From the NCBI GenBank assembly GCA_024399495.1, contig JAKSNY010000009.1, forward strand, positions 25,306-89,305: a stretch of DNA of 64,000 nucleotides, given 5' to 3'. The DNA comes from Paludibacteraceae bacterium. GTDB taxonomy: Bacteria > Bacteroidota > Bacteroidia > Bacteroidales > Paludibacteraceae. Each line of letters begins with the position of its first letter. Position 1 is the stretch's first letter. The position numbers and the translations under genes are program-made. The notes under the pieces are model-generated. The model searched no databases, was not told where the DNA came from, and worked only from the letters and a program-made list of their open reading frames with translations. Shown piece by piece: positions 43,786 to 53,413 of this stretch.

Positions 43786-44670
43786 TCAATACTCCCAAAG
43801 ATCTTGCTCTAAATTTATGATTTCGGTTTTAATCCTTTCCTGCTCTTTGTGAGCCTCCTCTGAATTGTTGTTATATTCAAGGAAGTTTCTGTTTCTTAAG
43901 TTGGAAACTTTATAGATATAACTGCCAAACTTACGTTTGATAAACAAGTCATCCAGAGTTTCTCTGGCTCCGTTGTTGCGGTCGGTAAGAAGAGCTTCCT
44001 GCTGTGCAAGATATGGTCTTAAAGCATCAAATGGATACCATGCTATAGGGTTACTTTCAAGAACTCCGTCATTGTTTGTAAGGTAGATTTTAGGACATAT
44101 CGCCAAAATTCTTACAGCGTAGATGGAGTTGTTCTTATCAAAATACCAAACCTCTTTAAGGTAGTATTTAATAACTTCCTGATTAGGTATATCAACCTCT
44201 TCTACTGATTGTCCCAATGTGTCTCCAGACACTGAATCCACCTTGTAAGACACTATGACGTTATATTTTTTAAGAATCTCATCAAACTTAACTTCAGTTT
44301 CGTCTGTAAAAATCTCACGCTCGGCTTCATAATTGTATCCTTTTATCTTGCCCTCTTCGTGCAGACGGAAAATGGTGGTGAAAAGACTTTGCCTATGGTC
44401 TCCCGATGTAATAGGGAAGTACAGAGGGAAATTGATTTTCTCTCGGAGGTCAATAATTCTATATACAACTTTCTGCCACAGAATATCATCAGTGCGTGGA
44501 TTGTTGTATTCTATTGGTTTCCTTTCACTTAAGTCTATACTAGTAGGTAAATTAGACTCCACTAAACCACCGTTGCCGTCAAAAAATGAGTTCTCAGTTT
44601 CTTGTGCAACCATAGGTATGGCGATAAGTGCCGTAATCCCTAAAAGTAATGTTCTATAAATGGTTTTCAT
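43786..44670 (-). CDS. porN: type IX secretion ring protein PorN/GldN
   Basis: Periplasmic partner of PorK in the large outer-membrane-associated ring. Signal peptide (about 1-22, ending VAQ-E), then the family segment DILWQKVVYRIIDLREKINFPLYFP and KEVWYFDKNNSIYAVRILAICP. 294 residues. Last gene of the operon, 9 bp after porM. Confidence 0.95.
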   Translation of the reverse strand: MKTIYRTLLLGITALIAIPMVAQETENSFFDGNGGLVESNLPTSIDLSERKPIEYNNPRTDDILWQKVVYRIIDLREKINFPLYFPITSGDHRQSLFTTIFRLHEEGKIKGYNYEAEREIFTDETEVKFDEILKKYNVIVSYKVDSVSGDTLGQSVEEVDIPNQEVIKYYLKEVWYFDKNNSIYAVRILAICPKIYLTNNDGVLESNPIAWYPFDALRPYLAQQEALLTDRNNGARETLDDLFIKRKFGSYIYKVSNLRNRNFLEYNNNSEEAHKEQERIKTEIINLEQDLWEY

Positions 44671-44679
44671 ATTGATATA

Positions 44680-46293
44680 TTAATTTACTAATACTTCTAT
44701 TGTAGGCAGCATACGGGTTAGACCATCAGGACCTTTAGCCTTAACCTCAGATATGTTGAACTGTTTGCCTTTACCCATTGCACGTATAAGTGCTTTTTGT
44801 TTATCTGTAAAGTTAGAGTTCTCTGAAATTTCTGTTTTCCAGTTACCCATAGAGTCAACCACCTTCATCTTGAAGCCTACTACAGTATAATTTGCTTCGA
44901 TATCTGCATCATCAAGTTCAGCCTGAACCCCAGTTGCACCTATAAGACTTGCTTTAGGGAATGGCTTACCTTGACCTTTATATTTTGCAGGTGCTCCGCT
45001 CTCCTTATACGCAATATACGCAACTGGAGGTGGTAATTGTTTTACACGGAATATTCTAGGTTCAAATGTTTGATTCTTACCGTTCTCGCCTTTAACTGTA
45101 ACGCTAATTTTGCATTCCACACCTACCTTGTCAGGAACTATAACCCAACCAGCACCTTTAGGAGTAAGTTTCTTTATGTTAGTAGCGGAAACCGACAGGT
45201 TCTGTGTAGGAACACCTGGGACTGATACGCTCATAGGGTTATCGATACCTGCGTAGAATACGTTCATCTTATCGGCAGATACAATGGCTGTAGGTTCACC
45301 TACAACATACGATGAACTAAACTCGTATGGAGTTACAGTTCCATCTGCTCGTGGTAGTTCTATCGTACCTGCAATATTAAATGCACCTAAACTTCCACAG
45401 CCAGCTCTATAAATCTCACCATCTATCACCTGACCATTAACAGTTATTTTTGGGCGTTTGGTTGAGTCAACAGCAGCAAGTATGATACGAGCCTCATATT
45501 GACTGCCTCTTGTAACGTATGATGATACAGGAATAACCTCTGCCGTAATCTTGTTTACACGGAAGTCACCTGCCTCTGTAGCACTTTGCAGATATCTTAT
45601 AATATTAGACTCTGTGTTTCTAACTGCCTGTTGATATTGTGTAAGCAATGTCATAGCGGCAATTGCAGGCATGTGCTCAAACATTTTGACCTCCCATGTA
45701 ATTGGGGTTGCAGGGTCTTCCGGGTTTATTTGATCGCTTGTGTCAAAATTGCGTCGTATTGTGGCAATCATTGCATCATCTTTAACAATATGCAGAGCAG
45801 TGTCTCCTTCCGCTATTTTTGCAGTGTAGTCTGCGTATGCGTTAATACTGTCTTTCAGTTTCTGACCATAACCTTCATAAACTGCAATCTGGTATGATTT
45901 GTCAAGGTTGTCCTTAGCTTGTAGTTTTTCTACTGTGACGCTGTCGTCAGGAACTATTGCGGGGTCAAGACCATCGCACTCACGGATGATTCTGATTTTC
46001 ATCTGCTCTATTTGGTTGTATAGAGCGTCAGACATTTTCATAACCTCCTTAGCCTTGTTATAATGAGGTCCCACTTTAACAGGGTTCTGTGTGTAACTGT
46101 TCTCAAATTCCACCATAAGGTTATTGTTTATACCTTCTACACTGACAATAGCCTGTCTCAAGCTCTTCTGCACTACAGTAAAGCCGTTCAGTACGTCAGT
46201 AGATACGTTTAACGCCAGCAAAGCGGTGTAAACGAGGTACATCATACTTATCATTTTCTGTCTCGGGGTTTCCGGACAATTGGTAGCACTCAT
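44680..46293 (-). CDS. porM: type IX secretion motor protein PorM/GldM
   Basis: Inner-membrane protein that with PorL converts proton flow into motion. One N-terminal helix (MMYLVYTALLALNVS, about residues 17-35) after ETPRQKMIS, then a long periplasmic region of helical and Ig-like domains that reaches the PorKN ring. 537 residues, normal size. Confidence 0.96.
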   Translation of the reverse strand: MSATNCPETPRQKMISMMYLVYTALLALNVSTDVLNGFTVVQKSLRQAIVSVEGINNNLMVEFENSYTQNPVKVGPHYNKAKEVMKMSDALYNQIEQMKIRIIRECDGLDPAIVPDDSVTVEKLQAKDNLDKSYQIAVYEGYGQKLKDSINAYADYTAKIAEGDTALHIVKDDAMIATIRRNFDTSDQINPEDPATPITWEVKMFEHMPAIAAMTLLTQYQQAVRNTESNIIRYLQSATEAGDFRVNKITAEVIPVSSYVTRGSQYEARIILAAVDSTKRPKITVNGQVIDGEIYRAGCGSLGAFNIAGTIELPRADGTVTPYEFSSSYVVGEPTAIVSADKMNVFYAGIDNPMSVSVPGVPTQNLSVSATNIKKLTPKGAGWVIVPDKVGVECKISVTVKGENGKNQTFEPRIFRVKQLPPPVAYIAYKESGAPAKYKGQGKPFPKASLIGATGVQAELDDADIEANYTVVGFKMKVVDSMGNWKTEISENSNFTDKQKALIRAMGKGKQFNISEVKAKGPDGLTRMLPTIEVLVN

Positions 46294-46335
46294 AAGTTTT
46301 TATAGTTTACTTATATGTTTTGAAACTCAGATTAA

Positions 46336-47178
46336 TTAAACTCTTGCGTTAAATGCGTTAAGCATATTGCCATATACACTGTTCAAACTGCTTACCTGTT
46401 GTGTAAGTTTTGTAGCCTGATCCTTGAATGCGGCTGTCTCTATGGCTGCTTCACCCATTGCGGATTGAACTTTCTTCAAGTTGTCGTTAACCTCAGTAAC
46501 AATACCTGCCTGTTCGCTGATAGACTTAACCTGCATCTCATAACTTGCGTTGATAGCAGAAAGATTCTTTGTGATGCCTTGCATCTCCTGCATATAACCC
46601 TGTGCATCTGAAGCCACATTGCCCATGCTCTCTGCAACTGTCTTATATGATGCAAACAGTGAGTCGGAAGATGTCTTAAGTGACGCTTGCGTTGCTGCAA
46701 ATGATGCTATGGCATCTGATGCTATGTTCATGTTCTTGGCATAGTTGCTTGATGCTGAAACCGCCGCAGTGATGTCTCCTATTTGTGCCGCTGATTCAGA
46801 TAACTTCTTGATGCCTTCGTTAAGTTTTTGAACATCACTCTCTGATAGTTTTCCAGCCTTGGCTATATCATCTATAGAGTTGCCTGCTGTTGTGTTTGGT
46901 GTGGTTGTTTCTGCCATGCCACCTCCAAGAATAGGGGCACCTTCACCACCCATCAGTTGTGGAAACACTTTATCCCAATGGTACTCAGGATGCGGGTCTT
47001 CAAATGCTGAAATTGCGAACAAACATGCCTCAATAAACATACCAATCATAAGCATGATACCTGCACCTGGATAGTGCTGAATTTTAAATAATGCACCGAC
47101 GATAACTACAGACGCACCTAAACCGTATGCGTACCCTGTGATTCTTTTACCCTTAGGGGTTGAAAAAAAGTTTCCCAT
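46336..47178 (-). CDS. porL: type IX secretion motor protein PorL/GldL
   Basis: Inner-membrane stator. Two helices at about residues 11-30 and 37-58 (YGLGASVVIVGALFKIQHYPG, LMIGMFIEACLFAISAF, the latter with a membrane Glu thought to bind protons in this family), followed by a long cytoplasmic Ser/Ala-rich coiled coil. 280 residues. Confidence 0.96.
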   Translation of the reverse strand: MGNFFSTPKGKRITGYAYGLGASVVIVGALFKIQHYPGAGIMLMIGMFIEACLFAISAFEDPHPEYHWDKVFPQLMGGEGAPILGGGMAETTTPNTTAGNSIDDIAKAGKLSESDVQKLNEGIKKLSESAAQIGDITAAVSASSNYAKNMNIASDAIASFAATQASLKTSSDSLFASYKTVAESMGNVASDAQGYMQEMQGITKNLSAINASYEMQVKSISEQAGIVTEVNDNLKKVQSAMGEAAIETAAFKDQATKLTQQVSSLNSVYGNMLNAFNARV

Positions 47179-47233
47179 TTTTTTTAAAAATTTTAAAATT
47201 ATTTATTAATTGTTTTGTATTGAATCTGCTTTT

Positions 47234-48712
47234 TTATTGATAGTTTGCACCTATCACACTACGTACGCAACGGAATCCGATATAAGACTTGGTCTCTGTC
47301 TGATACTCGTAAGTACGTGTGGCACACTGAAGGAAATAGCCTATATCCTTCCAAGAACCACCACGAATAACCTTGCGTTTCATTATTTCAGGCTCTGTTG
47401 AGCGGGAATTGTAATTGTAACTTGGATTTAAGTCGTTTACAAAACTGTAGTTAGACTCGTGGAATGCTGATGATGTCCATTCTGCAACATTACCTGCCAT
47501 ATCATATAGTCCGTAATCATTAGGTGGGAATGAACCTACCTTTGCGGCTACCATCCAACCGTCCGCCACATAATTGCCGTGTTGAGGTTTGAAGTTTGCC
47601 AGGAAGCAACCTCTTGCTGTACGGATGTACTCACCACCCCAAGGATACATAGACAAGTTACGTCCGCCACGTGCGGCATACTCCCATTCAGATTCGGTAG
47701 GAAGTCTGTAGTCTTGTACAATAGGTTGGTGATTTCTGATTTGTGCATTATTATAGTAAGTGGTACGCCAATGGCAGAATGCACTTGCCTGCTCCCAGTT
47801 TACACCTACTACAGGATAATCGCCATATCCGTCGTGATAAAAATACATTTTGGTATATGGCTCGTTGTAAGAATATGTAAAATCTCTAATCCAGCAAAGT
47901 GTATCAGGATATACATTTATTATGCGTGAATTGATGAAGTCTCTACGCGATTTGAGTTCCACAAACTTGGTTTGGTTTATGATGTGACCTGTTTCATGGT
48001 CTATGTAGGCGGTGTCTTTTTGAATCATACAGTCTGCACTGTCTTTTCCCTTTCCTAGCATAGACAAATCACTATGATAACTGCCTGTATTGGCATCAAA
48101 CTTATTGCGTTTAAGTGCCGCTTGATTGTAGTCTATCCAACGATACTTATAGTCGAGAATCTGACCGTTAAGTTCTCTTGAAAATGAGATTGATTCCTCA
48201 TCTGAGTAGAACATTGAGTCAATGGCTATGGCCTGCTCGTCTGTTTTAGGCTTGTCCCATGGAATTTTCTCATCCCAATTTAGTTTAGGAAGCCTCTCTA
48301 TGCCCTCTTTCTCTCTATCGTTAGGGCGGTTTCCTATCTTGTAAACTGCATCACCCGTTTTTTTATCCTTTGAGGCAAACTCAGAATCATCACCCTCTGC
48401 GGCAATAATTTTTTCCATTGCAATTGAGTCTCTCACCCAAAATACAAACTGTTTGTACTCTCTGTTTGTGATTTCTGTCTCATCCATCCAGAATGCGTCA
48501 ATAGAAACAATTTTCTGCCCTGTGCTTGCAGCCCAGTTAGCATCTTGATCGTTTGCACCCATAGTGAATGAACCTTGTTTAATAAAAACCATTCCGTACG
48601 GATTAGGCTCTCTCCAAGAAGTTCCGCCTACACCAACAAGCTCACCGCTGCCGCTATTGCTACAACCGGAAAGCAGAATGATGGTAAAAATGAACAATGG
48701 TAATTTTTTCAT
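47234..48712 (-). CDS. porK: type IX secretion lipoprotein PorK/GldK
   Basis: Outer-membrane lipoprotein forming the ring with PorN. Lipobox LSGC (Cys17), then a formylglycine-generating-enzyme-like fold (GMVFIKQGSFTMGANDQD, RLPTESEWEYAARGGRN, YDMAGNVAEWTSSAF, RKVIRGGSWKD). In this family the fold is structural and no sulfatase is nearby. 492 residues. It is 15 bp after porP. Confidence 0.96.
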   Translation of the reverse strand: MKKLPLFIFTIILLSGCSNSGSGELVGVGGTSWREPNPYGMVFIKQGSFTMGANDQDANWAASTGQKIVSIDAFWMDETEITNREYKQFVFWVRDSIAMEKIIAAEGDDSEFASKDKKTGDAVYKIGNRPNDREKEGIERLPKLNWDEKIPWDKPKTDEQAIAIDSMFYSDEESISFSRELNGQILDYKYRWIDYNQAALKRNKFDANTGSYHSDLSMLGKGKDSADCMIQKDTAYIDHETGHIINQTKFVELKSRRDFINSRIINVYPDTLCWIRDFTYSYNEPYTKMYFYHDGYGDYPVVGVNWEQASAFCHWRTTYYNNAQIRNHQPIVQDYRLPTESEWEYAARGGRNLSMYPWGGEYIRTARGCFLANFKPQHGNYVADGWMVAAKVGSFPPNDYGLYDMAGNVAEWTSSAFHESNYSFVNDLNPSYNYNSRSTEPEIMKRKVIRGGSWKDIGYFLQCATRTYEYQTETKSYIGFRCVRSVIGANYQ

Positions 48713-48727
48713 ATTTTTTGTTCTTGA

Positions 48728-49666
48728 TTATAGGTATCTAATACTTTTATATTTGTTCTTTTTTGATAAATCCACGTTAAAGTTATATGACAATACAACC
48801 TCGTGACATCCTGCCGATTTAATCAACTTAGAGGTGGGCAAATCAAAAGAGTAGCCTATCACCAATCCGTTCAACACTCTCACTCCCGCCATAAACACCA
48901 CCGCACCGTCAATTCTGTATGCCAAACCGCCCCAATAACTCTCCTTATACTCTATATTTGCACCTACCTGTCCTGTAAAGGTTACAAAATCTGTATTTAT
49001 GGTTGCATAAGTCTTTAACTTATATAACGGATTTGCAAAAGAAATATTGTATCCGCCCATAAACCGTAAGTTTCTCTTACGCTTAAAAAACACATTTTCG
49101 CTCATCTGATACTTAGGTGCAATTATGTTCATAAGTGATGCACCTGCATACCATTTTTTATTGTAATACATCACACCCACACCCAAATCAAGCTTAAAAT
49201 CGTTACACTCGCCACTCAACGCAGGGTCTGATGAATCGTGATAATCGCTCTCTACGGTCTTTATCTTGCCTTTGTCTATGCTGGTTGTTGAAAAATCAAC
49301 ATTAAAACCGCAAGCCAAATAGCTATCCTTAATAGCGATACGGTAGGCGTACATTAAGTTTATGTCTTGATAGCGGTAAAGCCCCACTATATTGTCATAA
49401 AAACTGACTCCTGCACCGTGTTTTGTCTTTCCAATCTTAAAACCTAAATCGGCACTTACATAATAAGTAATCGGAGCTCCTTCAAATCCCGCATACTGTG
49501 ACCGGAATGTTCCAAATATGCTTATCATATCGTCCGCCCCCACCGCCGCAGGGTTTAAATTCTTGAGATTCAGCGTGTATTGACTAAACTCTATACTTTG
49601 CTGCCCATACGAGTATAAGGCTGTTATACACCCACATAAAACCAGTATAAAACGCCCTATTCGCAT
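48728..49666 (-). CDS. porP: PorP/SprF-family type IX secretion outer-membrane protein
   Basis: A 312-residue beta-barrel with a signal peptide (about 1-21, ending SYG-Q) and the family opening IEFSQYTLNLKNLNPAAVGADD, with KHGAGVSFYDNIVG further on. PorP/SprF proteins associate with PorK and some deliver specific substrates to the surface. First gene of the porPKLMN operon. Confidence 0.94.
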   Translation of the reverse strand: MRIGRFILVLCGCITALYSYGQQSIEFSQYTLNLKNLNPAAVGADDMISIFGTFRSQYAGFEGAPITYYVSADLGFKIGKTKHGAGVSFYDNIVGLYRYQDINLMYAYRIAIKDSYLACGFNVDFSTTSIDKGKIKTVESDYHDSSDPALSGECNDFKLDLGVGVMYYNKKWYAGASLMNIIAPKYQMSENVFFKRKRNLRFMGGYNISFANPLYKLKTYATINTDFVTFTGQVGANIEYKESYWGGLAYRIDGAVVFMAGVRVLNGLVIGYSFDLPTSKLIKSAGCHEVVLSYNFNVDLSKKNKYKSIRYL

Positions 49667-49677
49667 TTACCAATATG

Positions 49678-49685
49678 CAAAGATA
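49678..49685 (-). promoter_or_regulatory. -7 box of the porPKLMN operon
   Basis: TATCTTTG on the minus strand, 11 bp before the porP ATG, which implies a very short leader. No clear -33 TTTG. Confidence 0.5.
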
Positions 49686-49722
49686 CAACAAATTTTTGAA
49701 TAATACACATTTTCAAGCAATT

Positions 49723-49944
49723 TTAATACTCATCTTCGTTAAAGAAGAAATCTTCCTTGCTTGGATAATCAGGCCAAATATCCTCAATTGTTTCGTAAAT
49801 CTCACCTTCGTCTTCTATCTCTTGCAGGTTCTCAATTACCTCTAAAGGTGCTCCAGAACGTACTGCAAAGTCTATTAGTTCTTCTTTGGTGGCTGGCCAA
49901 GGCGCATCTTCCAATTTAGATGCAAGTTCCAATGTCCAATACAT
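49723..49944 (-). CDS. DUF2795 family small acidic protein
   Basis: 73 residues: MYWTLELASKLEDAPWPATKEELIDFAVRSGAP is a helical DUF2795 core, followed by an acidic tail ending NEDEY. Function unknown. It has its own promoter and may be monocistronic or read on into porP, 57 bp away. Confidence 0.85.
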   Translation of the reverse strand: MYWTLELASKLEDAPWPATKEELIDFAVRSGAPLEVIENLQEIEDEGEIYETIEDIWPDYPSKEDFFFNEDEY

Positions 49945-49976
49945 TTTTATTAAAATAATTTTTTTAAATCAGCGTG

Positions 49977-50007
49977 CAAAGATAACAAATTTTTTCAGTT
50001 ATTCCAA
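49977..50007 (-). promoter_or_regulatory. promoter of the DUF2795 gene
   Basis: TATCTTTG on the minus strand (genomic 49977-49984) with TTG about 20 nt upstream (near genomic 50005-50007, inside the cobalamin gene end). Confidence 0.55.
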
Positions 50008-50499
50008 TTTTCTACCTAAAACAAAGAGATAATCACTCAATCTGTTTAAAAAAACTGCCGCTTTTTGTTGAATTTCAAATAACTGCATTTTATAAACATT
50101 TCTTTCGGCCCGTCTGCATATTGTTCTGCATATATTTGCCAATGCGTTTGCTCTGTTGGTGCCTGGAATCAAAAAATCTGTAACAGGAGGCAATGTGACG
50201 CTGATTCTGTCTATTTCAGCCTCCATCCATAATATATCTTTTGTGTCAAATTGGAATTTTGCAACTGTAGCCTCATCGGGTGATGCATACAACATGTTTA
50301 TTTTTGTAAGAATCTCTTGGATTTTTGAGATATTGCGAATATCATCATCGGGTATGGTATTACACTTAAGCATACCTAAAAAACTGCTTAATTCATCTAA
50401 TGTACCGTAAATTTCTAGTCTGATATCGGATTTGCTTACACGCCTACCCCCAATAAGGGAGGTAGTACCATTATCACCTGTTTTTGTATAAACCTTCAT
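49999..50499 (-). CDS. PduO-type cob(I)alamin adenosyltransferase
   Basis: Adds the adenosyl group to cob(I)alamin. KVYTKTGDNGTTSLIGGRRVSK at the start and PGTNRANALANICRTICRRAER in the middle are the PduO family motifs (ATP and cobalamin sites). 166 residues, normal size. Its ATG overlaps the methyltransferase stop (TAATG). No B12-dependent enzyme is in the window. Confidence 0.95.
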   Translation of the reverse strand: MKVYTKTGDNGTTSLIGGRRVSKSDIRLEIYGTLDELSSFLGMLKCNTIPDDDIRNISKIQEILTKINMLYASPDEATVAKFQFDTKDILWMEAEIDRISVTLPPVTDFLIPGTNRANALANICRTICRRAERNVYKMQLFEIQQKAAVFLNRLSDYLFVLGRKLE

Positions 50500-51269
50500 T
50501 AGTATCTTATTTTGTAATGCTCTTTTTGCAGTTTTTTATCAAAAAACACAATCCCAAGATGGAAAATGTCTATGGTGACTCTTACTTTTTCATTGGCACA
50601 TATCTCTTTCCACGCTTCACGCATCTCATCTGAGTGGTTTATGTCATCAAACACAAATATAGTCTTGTCGTGAACTTTTGTCAGGCACTCATTAAAATAG
50701 TTTAGAGTGGGCTCTTTTCTGTGATTGGCATCAAAAAGTACAAAATCCAATCTATCAAACGTACTGACCACCCCTTTTATTGTGTTGTCTATGTTTCCAA
50801 TAACAATCTCCACATTTTTTATACCCCTAAGGTTCAGTGCGGAGATGGCGCAGTTTGCCACAGCCTGACACCCTTCAAGTGATACCACATGTGCCTTTGA
50901 GTCTGTAAGTGCAAGATACATGGTGGTTATGCCTAACGATGTTCCAAGCTCTAAAATGTTTTGACTGTGGTTGCTCAGTGCAATTCTGTATATGAGTTGT
51001 GCTAAATTCTTGCTCTTGAGGCTTGATTTTGCAATGTTGCATATTTTTCTTTTACCCGATGTGCCTGTTCCGTAGTCTGTGAAATCTATCTCCATATTGT
51101 CACTAAGCCACGCACTGCGGAACCTCTCCACATCGCCGTACGCATAGTATTGGTGACTACACTCCATAACATCGGTTACAAACCTATATACAAAAGGGGA
51201 GTGGATTCCAAAACCGCCTTTGGGCTTGGAACTGAACCAATGTTTTATGTAGGCTGTTATTATAGACAA
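50499..51269 (-). CDS. class I SAM-dependent methyltransferase, non-ATG start
   Basis: A Rossmann-fold methyltransferase of unknown substrate. GFGIHSPFVYRFVTDVM opens the protein, ILELGTSLGITTMYLAL is the SAM-binding loop and DFVLFDANHRKEPTLNYF the acidic motif of O-methyltransferases. No in-frame ATG occurs upstream of residue 40 or so; possible starts are TTG 51269, GTG 51305 and TTG 51311. The upstream codons lie in an ATGTATG-family array (read as HTSYIIHYT), which suggests the array replaced the original start. Confidence 0.8.
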   Translation of the reverse strand: MSIITAYIKHWFSSKPKGGFGIHSPFVYRFVTDVMECSHQYYAYGDVERFRSAWLSDNMEIDFTDYGTGTSGKRKICNIAKSSLKSKNLAQLIYRIALSNHSQNILELGTSLGITTMYLALTDSKAHVVSLEGCQAVANCAISALNLRGIKNVEIVIGNIDNTIKGVVSTFDRLDFVLFDANHRKEPTLNYFNECLTKVHDKTIFVFDDINHSDEMREAWKEICANEKVRVTIDIFHLGIVFFDKKLQKEHYKIRY

Positions 51270-51328
51270 TGTATAATGTATGATGTATGATGTATGATTG
51301 TTCACTATCAACTGTCCCTTGTCCCTTA
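51268..51328. repeat. ATGTATG and CCCTTGT arrays at the methyltransferase start
   Basis: Units AATGTAT twice and GATGTAT twice at 51268-51295 overlap the methyltransferase N-terminus. TCCCTTG and TCCCTTA at 51315-51328 run into the stop codon of the DUF4954 gene (51326-51328). Confidence 0.85.
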
Positions 51329-53302
51329 ATCAATGCTCACTCTTGCTATAAGTTCCTCTCCCAACGCCGTCTTTTTCTTTATATGTTCAAGTACGGCTGT
51401 AACAAACGGATTGTCTTCAAAGCTGCCACGTACATTTGCAAAGTCACGCTGTTTGGTGTCATCGTTGCCATCTACTCCAAATCCGGTACGTGCAATAAGA
51501 TTAAACTCCTTCTTTGCATCTTCATACAGCATTTGGTCAAGTTCCACTACATTAGAACTCCATGTCTTCACCTGCGTTATAATATCCTCAACAGTGAATT
51601 CATTGTATGGCTTGCCAAATTTCTGCTCCAGTTTCTCCAATGCCCAAGTCCACTCATACTCATAGTATTGTGAGTGAATGCCGCGGAAACGCTCGTTTAT
51701 ATCATGCACGTTATTTAATACGCCTTGCTCTATATCGTCAAGCAGTTTGGTTATCTCACTTTTAGGTGCTATAAGCCCCGATATGTCAACCCACCTGCCT
51801 ATGCCTATGGCTGTAGATGGCTTTAGCTGAGCCCTAATCTCATTTACATTTTTGAATTTGGTGCCTTCAAGACGCTTTATAAGAGAGTTTCCAAGGAATT
51901 TCTCTATAGCCATATTATAATATTTAAGTCCATGACGCAGAGCATCGTTGGTAATCTTTGAACTCTGATAAGAGTAGGTCTCTGAAGTTTCACCAGAGAG
52001 TGCCTGCAGGTTTTTCAGAACATCTATGCCGGCATACATCTTCTGTATGGTATATGGACTAAGCAGATTGAAATTTATGCAGTCTAACTTATCGGGGTCT
52101 TTACGGCGGTCACGTTTAGGCCATTTCTGTGCGTCACGTATGGTTCCCACACTCTTTAGGTTTACACCAGGCACTATAAAGGTGGCATCGTCGTTCTCTA
52201 TAAGGTAAGAGAAAGGCAGGTTTGAGGTGTCAGAGTGTTGCGTATGCCTACCCATAACCAGTGAGAAAGCACCCACTTTGGCAGGCCATAGAATGTAGGA
52301 GTCACTTGTGGTTTTTGAACCTCTCTCCACCACACCTTGGTGCATAGGACCAAGCTTATACATGTGGTTGCTTTGGTTAGAGCCGCTACCTGCATTAAGG
52401 AATGAGAACAACCCCGCAATCAGCAGGCTGGATTTATGGTGTGTGACGGTAAACGGTCCGCCGAATATGGCACAAGCCTCACCGTGGAACCCTTGACAAT
52501 TACTGAAATATACAGAGTCATAGATGGAGAAGTGTTTGCCTATCTGTACACCTTGCCCTATAAAGGTGTTCTCCACCAGCGATGCGTCTGTTACAATGCT
52601 GCCTGATGATATTATAAAGTTTTTGGCAATTACGTTCTGACCTATATATATAGGGTCAGACTCATTGCTGTTTATGCTTCCGTTAGTAAGGTTGCTGGTC
52701 TCCTCTATGGTGGCGTAATCGCCTATGCGTACATTCTCAATGCGTCCGCAGTTTATTATCTTTACGTTTTTGCCTATAGAGCCTGTAGCGGAGGATATAC
52801 GTTTGCTATAGTCAAGGATAATATTCTTGATTTTTTCTATACATTTATCCCGATGACGGTAGTTTGCCATTATGTAGGCAAGGTGAGAAGACAAATTGTC
52901 GCTCATAAGAATCTCTCTGCCTCCGCCCTCGTTCAGAAGCGCTATCTCTGTGCCGTTGCCAAACGATGAAACGCCGTCTGTAACCACAAGTTCAGTGTTC
53001 TCTATAAAGCAGTCATCGCCTATATTGTAGTTGGCAATGTAGCAGTTTATCTTGTTTATGAAAACATTGTTTCCTACAATACAATTATGCAGGGTGGCAT
53101 GGAAAATTCCGCTATGACGTACAATACCACCTTTGGCTGCAATCTCTTTTTCAAGCACGCCTAAGGTTATGTTACCTGAAAAATGTACATGCTTTACATA
53201 GTCTGTAGAGAACGTGTCCGCTACGCTAACCTTACTCCAGTCACTGCAAGTGCATGCTTGTGCCTCCAGTGTGGCAATCTCTATGTTTGTAAGTTTTCTC
53301 AT
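51326..53302 (-). CDS. DUF4954 left-handed beta-helix protein
   Basis: A 658-residue Bacteroidota protein of unknown function. The first two thirds show hexapeptide-like repeats typical of a left-handed beta helix, as in sugar acyl- and nucleotidyltransferases (GIFHATLHNCIVGNNVFINKI, NVRIGDYATIEETSNL, GSIVTDASLVENTFIGQGVQIGKHF). The C-terminal third is helical. The fold suggests a transferase or trimeric scaffold; no substrate can be named. Confidence 0.85.
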   Translation of the reverse strand: MRKLTNIEIATLEAQACTCSDWSKVSVADTFSTDYVKHVHFSGNITLGVLEKEIAAKGGIVRHSGIFHATLHNCIVGNNVFINKINCYIANYNIGDDCFIENTELVVTDGVSSFGNGTEIALLNEGGGREILMSDNLSSHLAYIMANYRHRDKCIEKIKNIILDYSKRISSATGSIGKNVKIINCGRIENVRIGDYATIEETSNLTNGSINSNESDPIYIGQNVIAKNFIISSGSIVTDASLVENTFIGQGVQIGKHFSIYDSVYFSNCQGFHGEACAIFGGPFTVTHHKSSLLIAGLFSFLNAGSGSNQSNHMYKLGPMHQGVVERGSKTTSDSYILWPAKVGAFSLVMGRHTQHSDTSNLPFSYLIENDDATFIVPGVNLKSVGTIRDAQKWPKRDRRKDPDKLDCINFNLLSPYTIQKMYAGIDVLKNLQALSGETSETYSYQSSKITNDALRHGLKYYNMAIEKFLGNSLIKRLEGTKFKNVNEIRAQLKPSTAIGIGRWVDISGLIAPKSEITKLLDDIEQGVLNNVHDINERFRGIHSQYYEYEWTWALEKLEQKFGKPYNEFTVEDIITQVKTWSSNVVELDQMLYEDAKKEFNLIARTGFGVDGNDDTKQRDFANVRGSFEDNPFVTAVLEHIKKKTALGEELIARVSID

Positions 53303-53413
53303 ATTAATTAAGAATTAACAACTTTACTCATTACTACGTAATTCGTGAATTTTGTCGTGACTCGGCATAGAAAATGAATTTTCTCTGCTCTCGCTACTCC
53401 AAAATTTCAACTT
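53303..53413. repeat. palindromic element and short array before hflX end
   Basis: The 111-bp gap holds an imperfect hairpin 53365-53388 (GCATAGAAAAT-GA-ATTTTCTCTGC) flanked by CGTGACTCG and TCTCGCTACTCC, similar in style to the hairpins before typA. It then runs into TTTCAAC three times (53405-53425). Confidence 0.6.

Noticed and set aside
47234-48712. PorK as a sulfatase-activating formylglycine-generating enzyme
   Set aside because: The gene order porP-K-L-M-N, the lipobox and the family identify it as the ring lipoprotein; no sulfatase is near.
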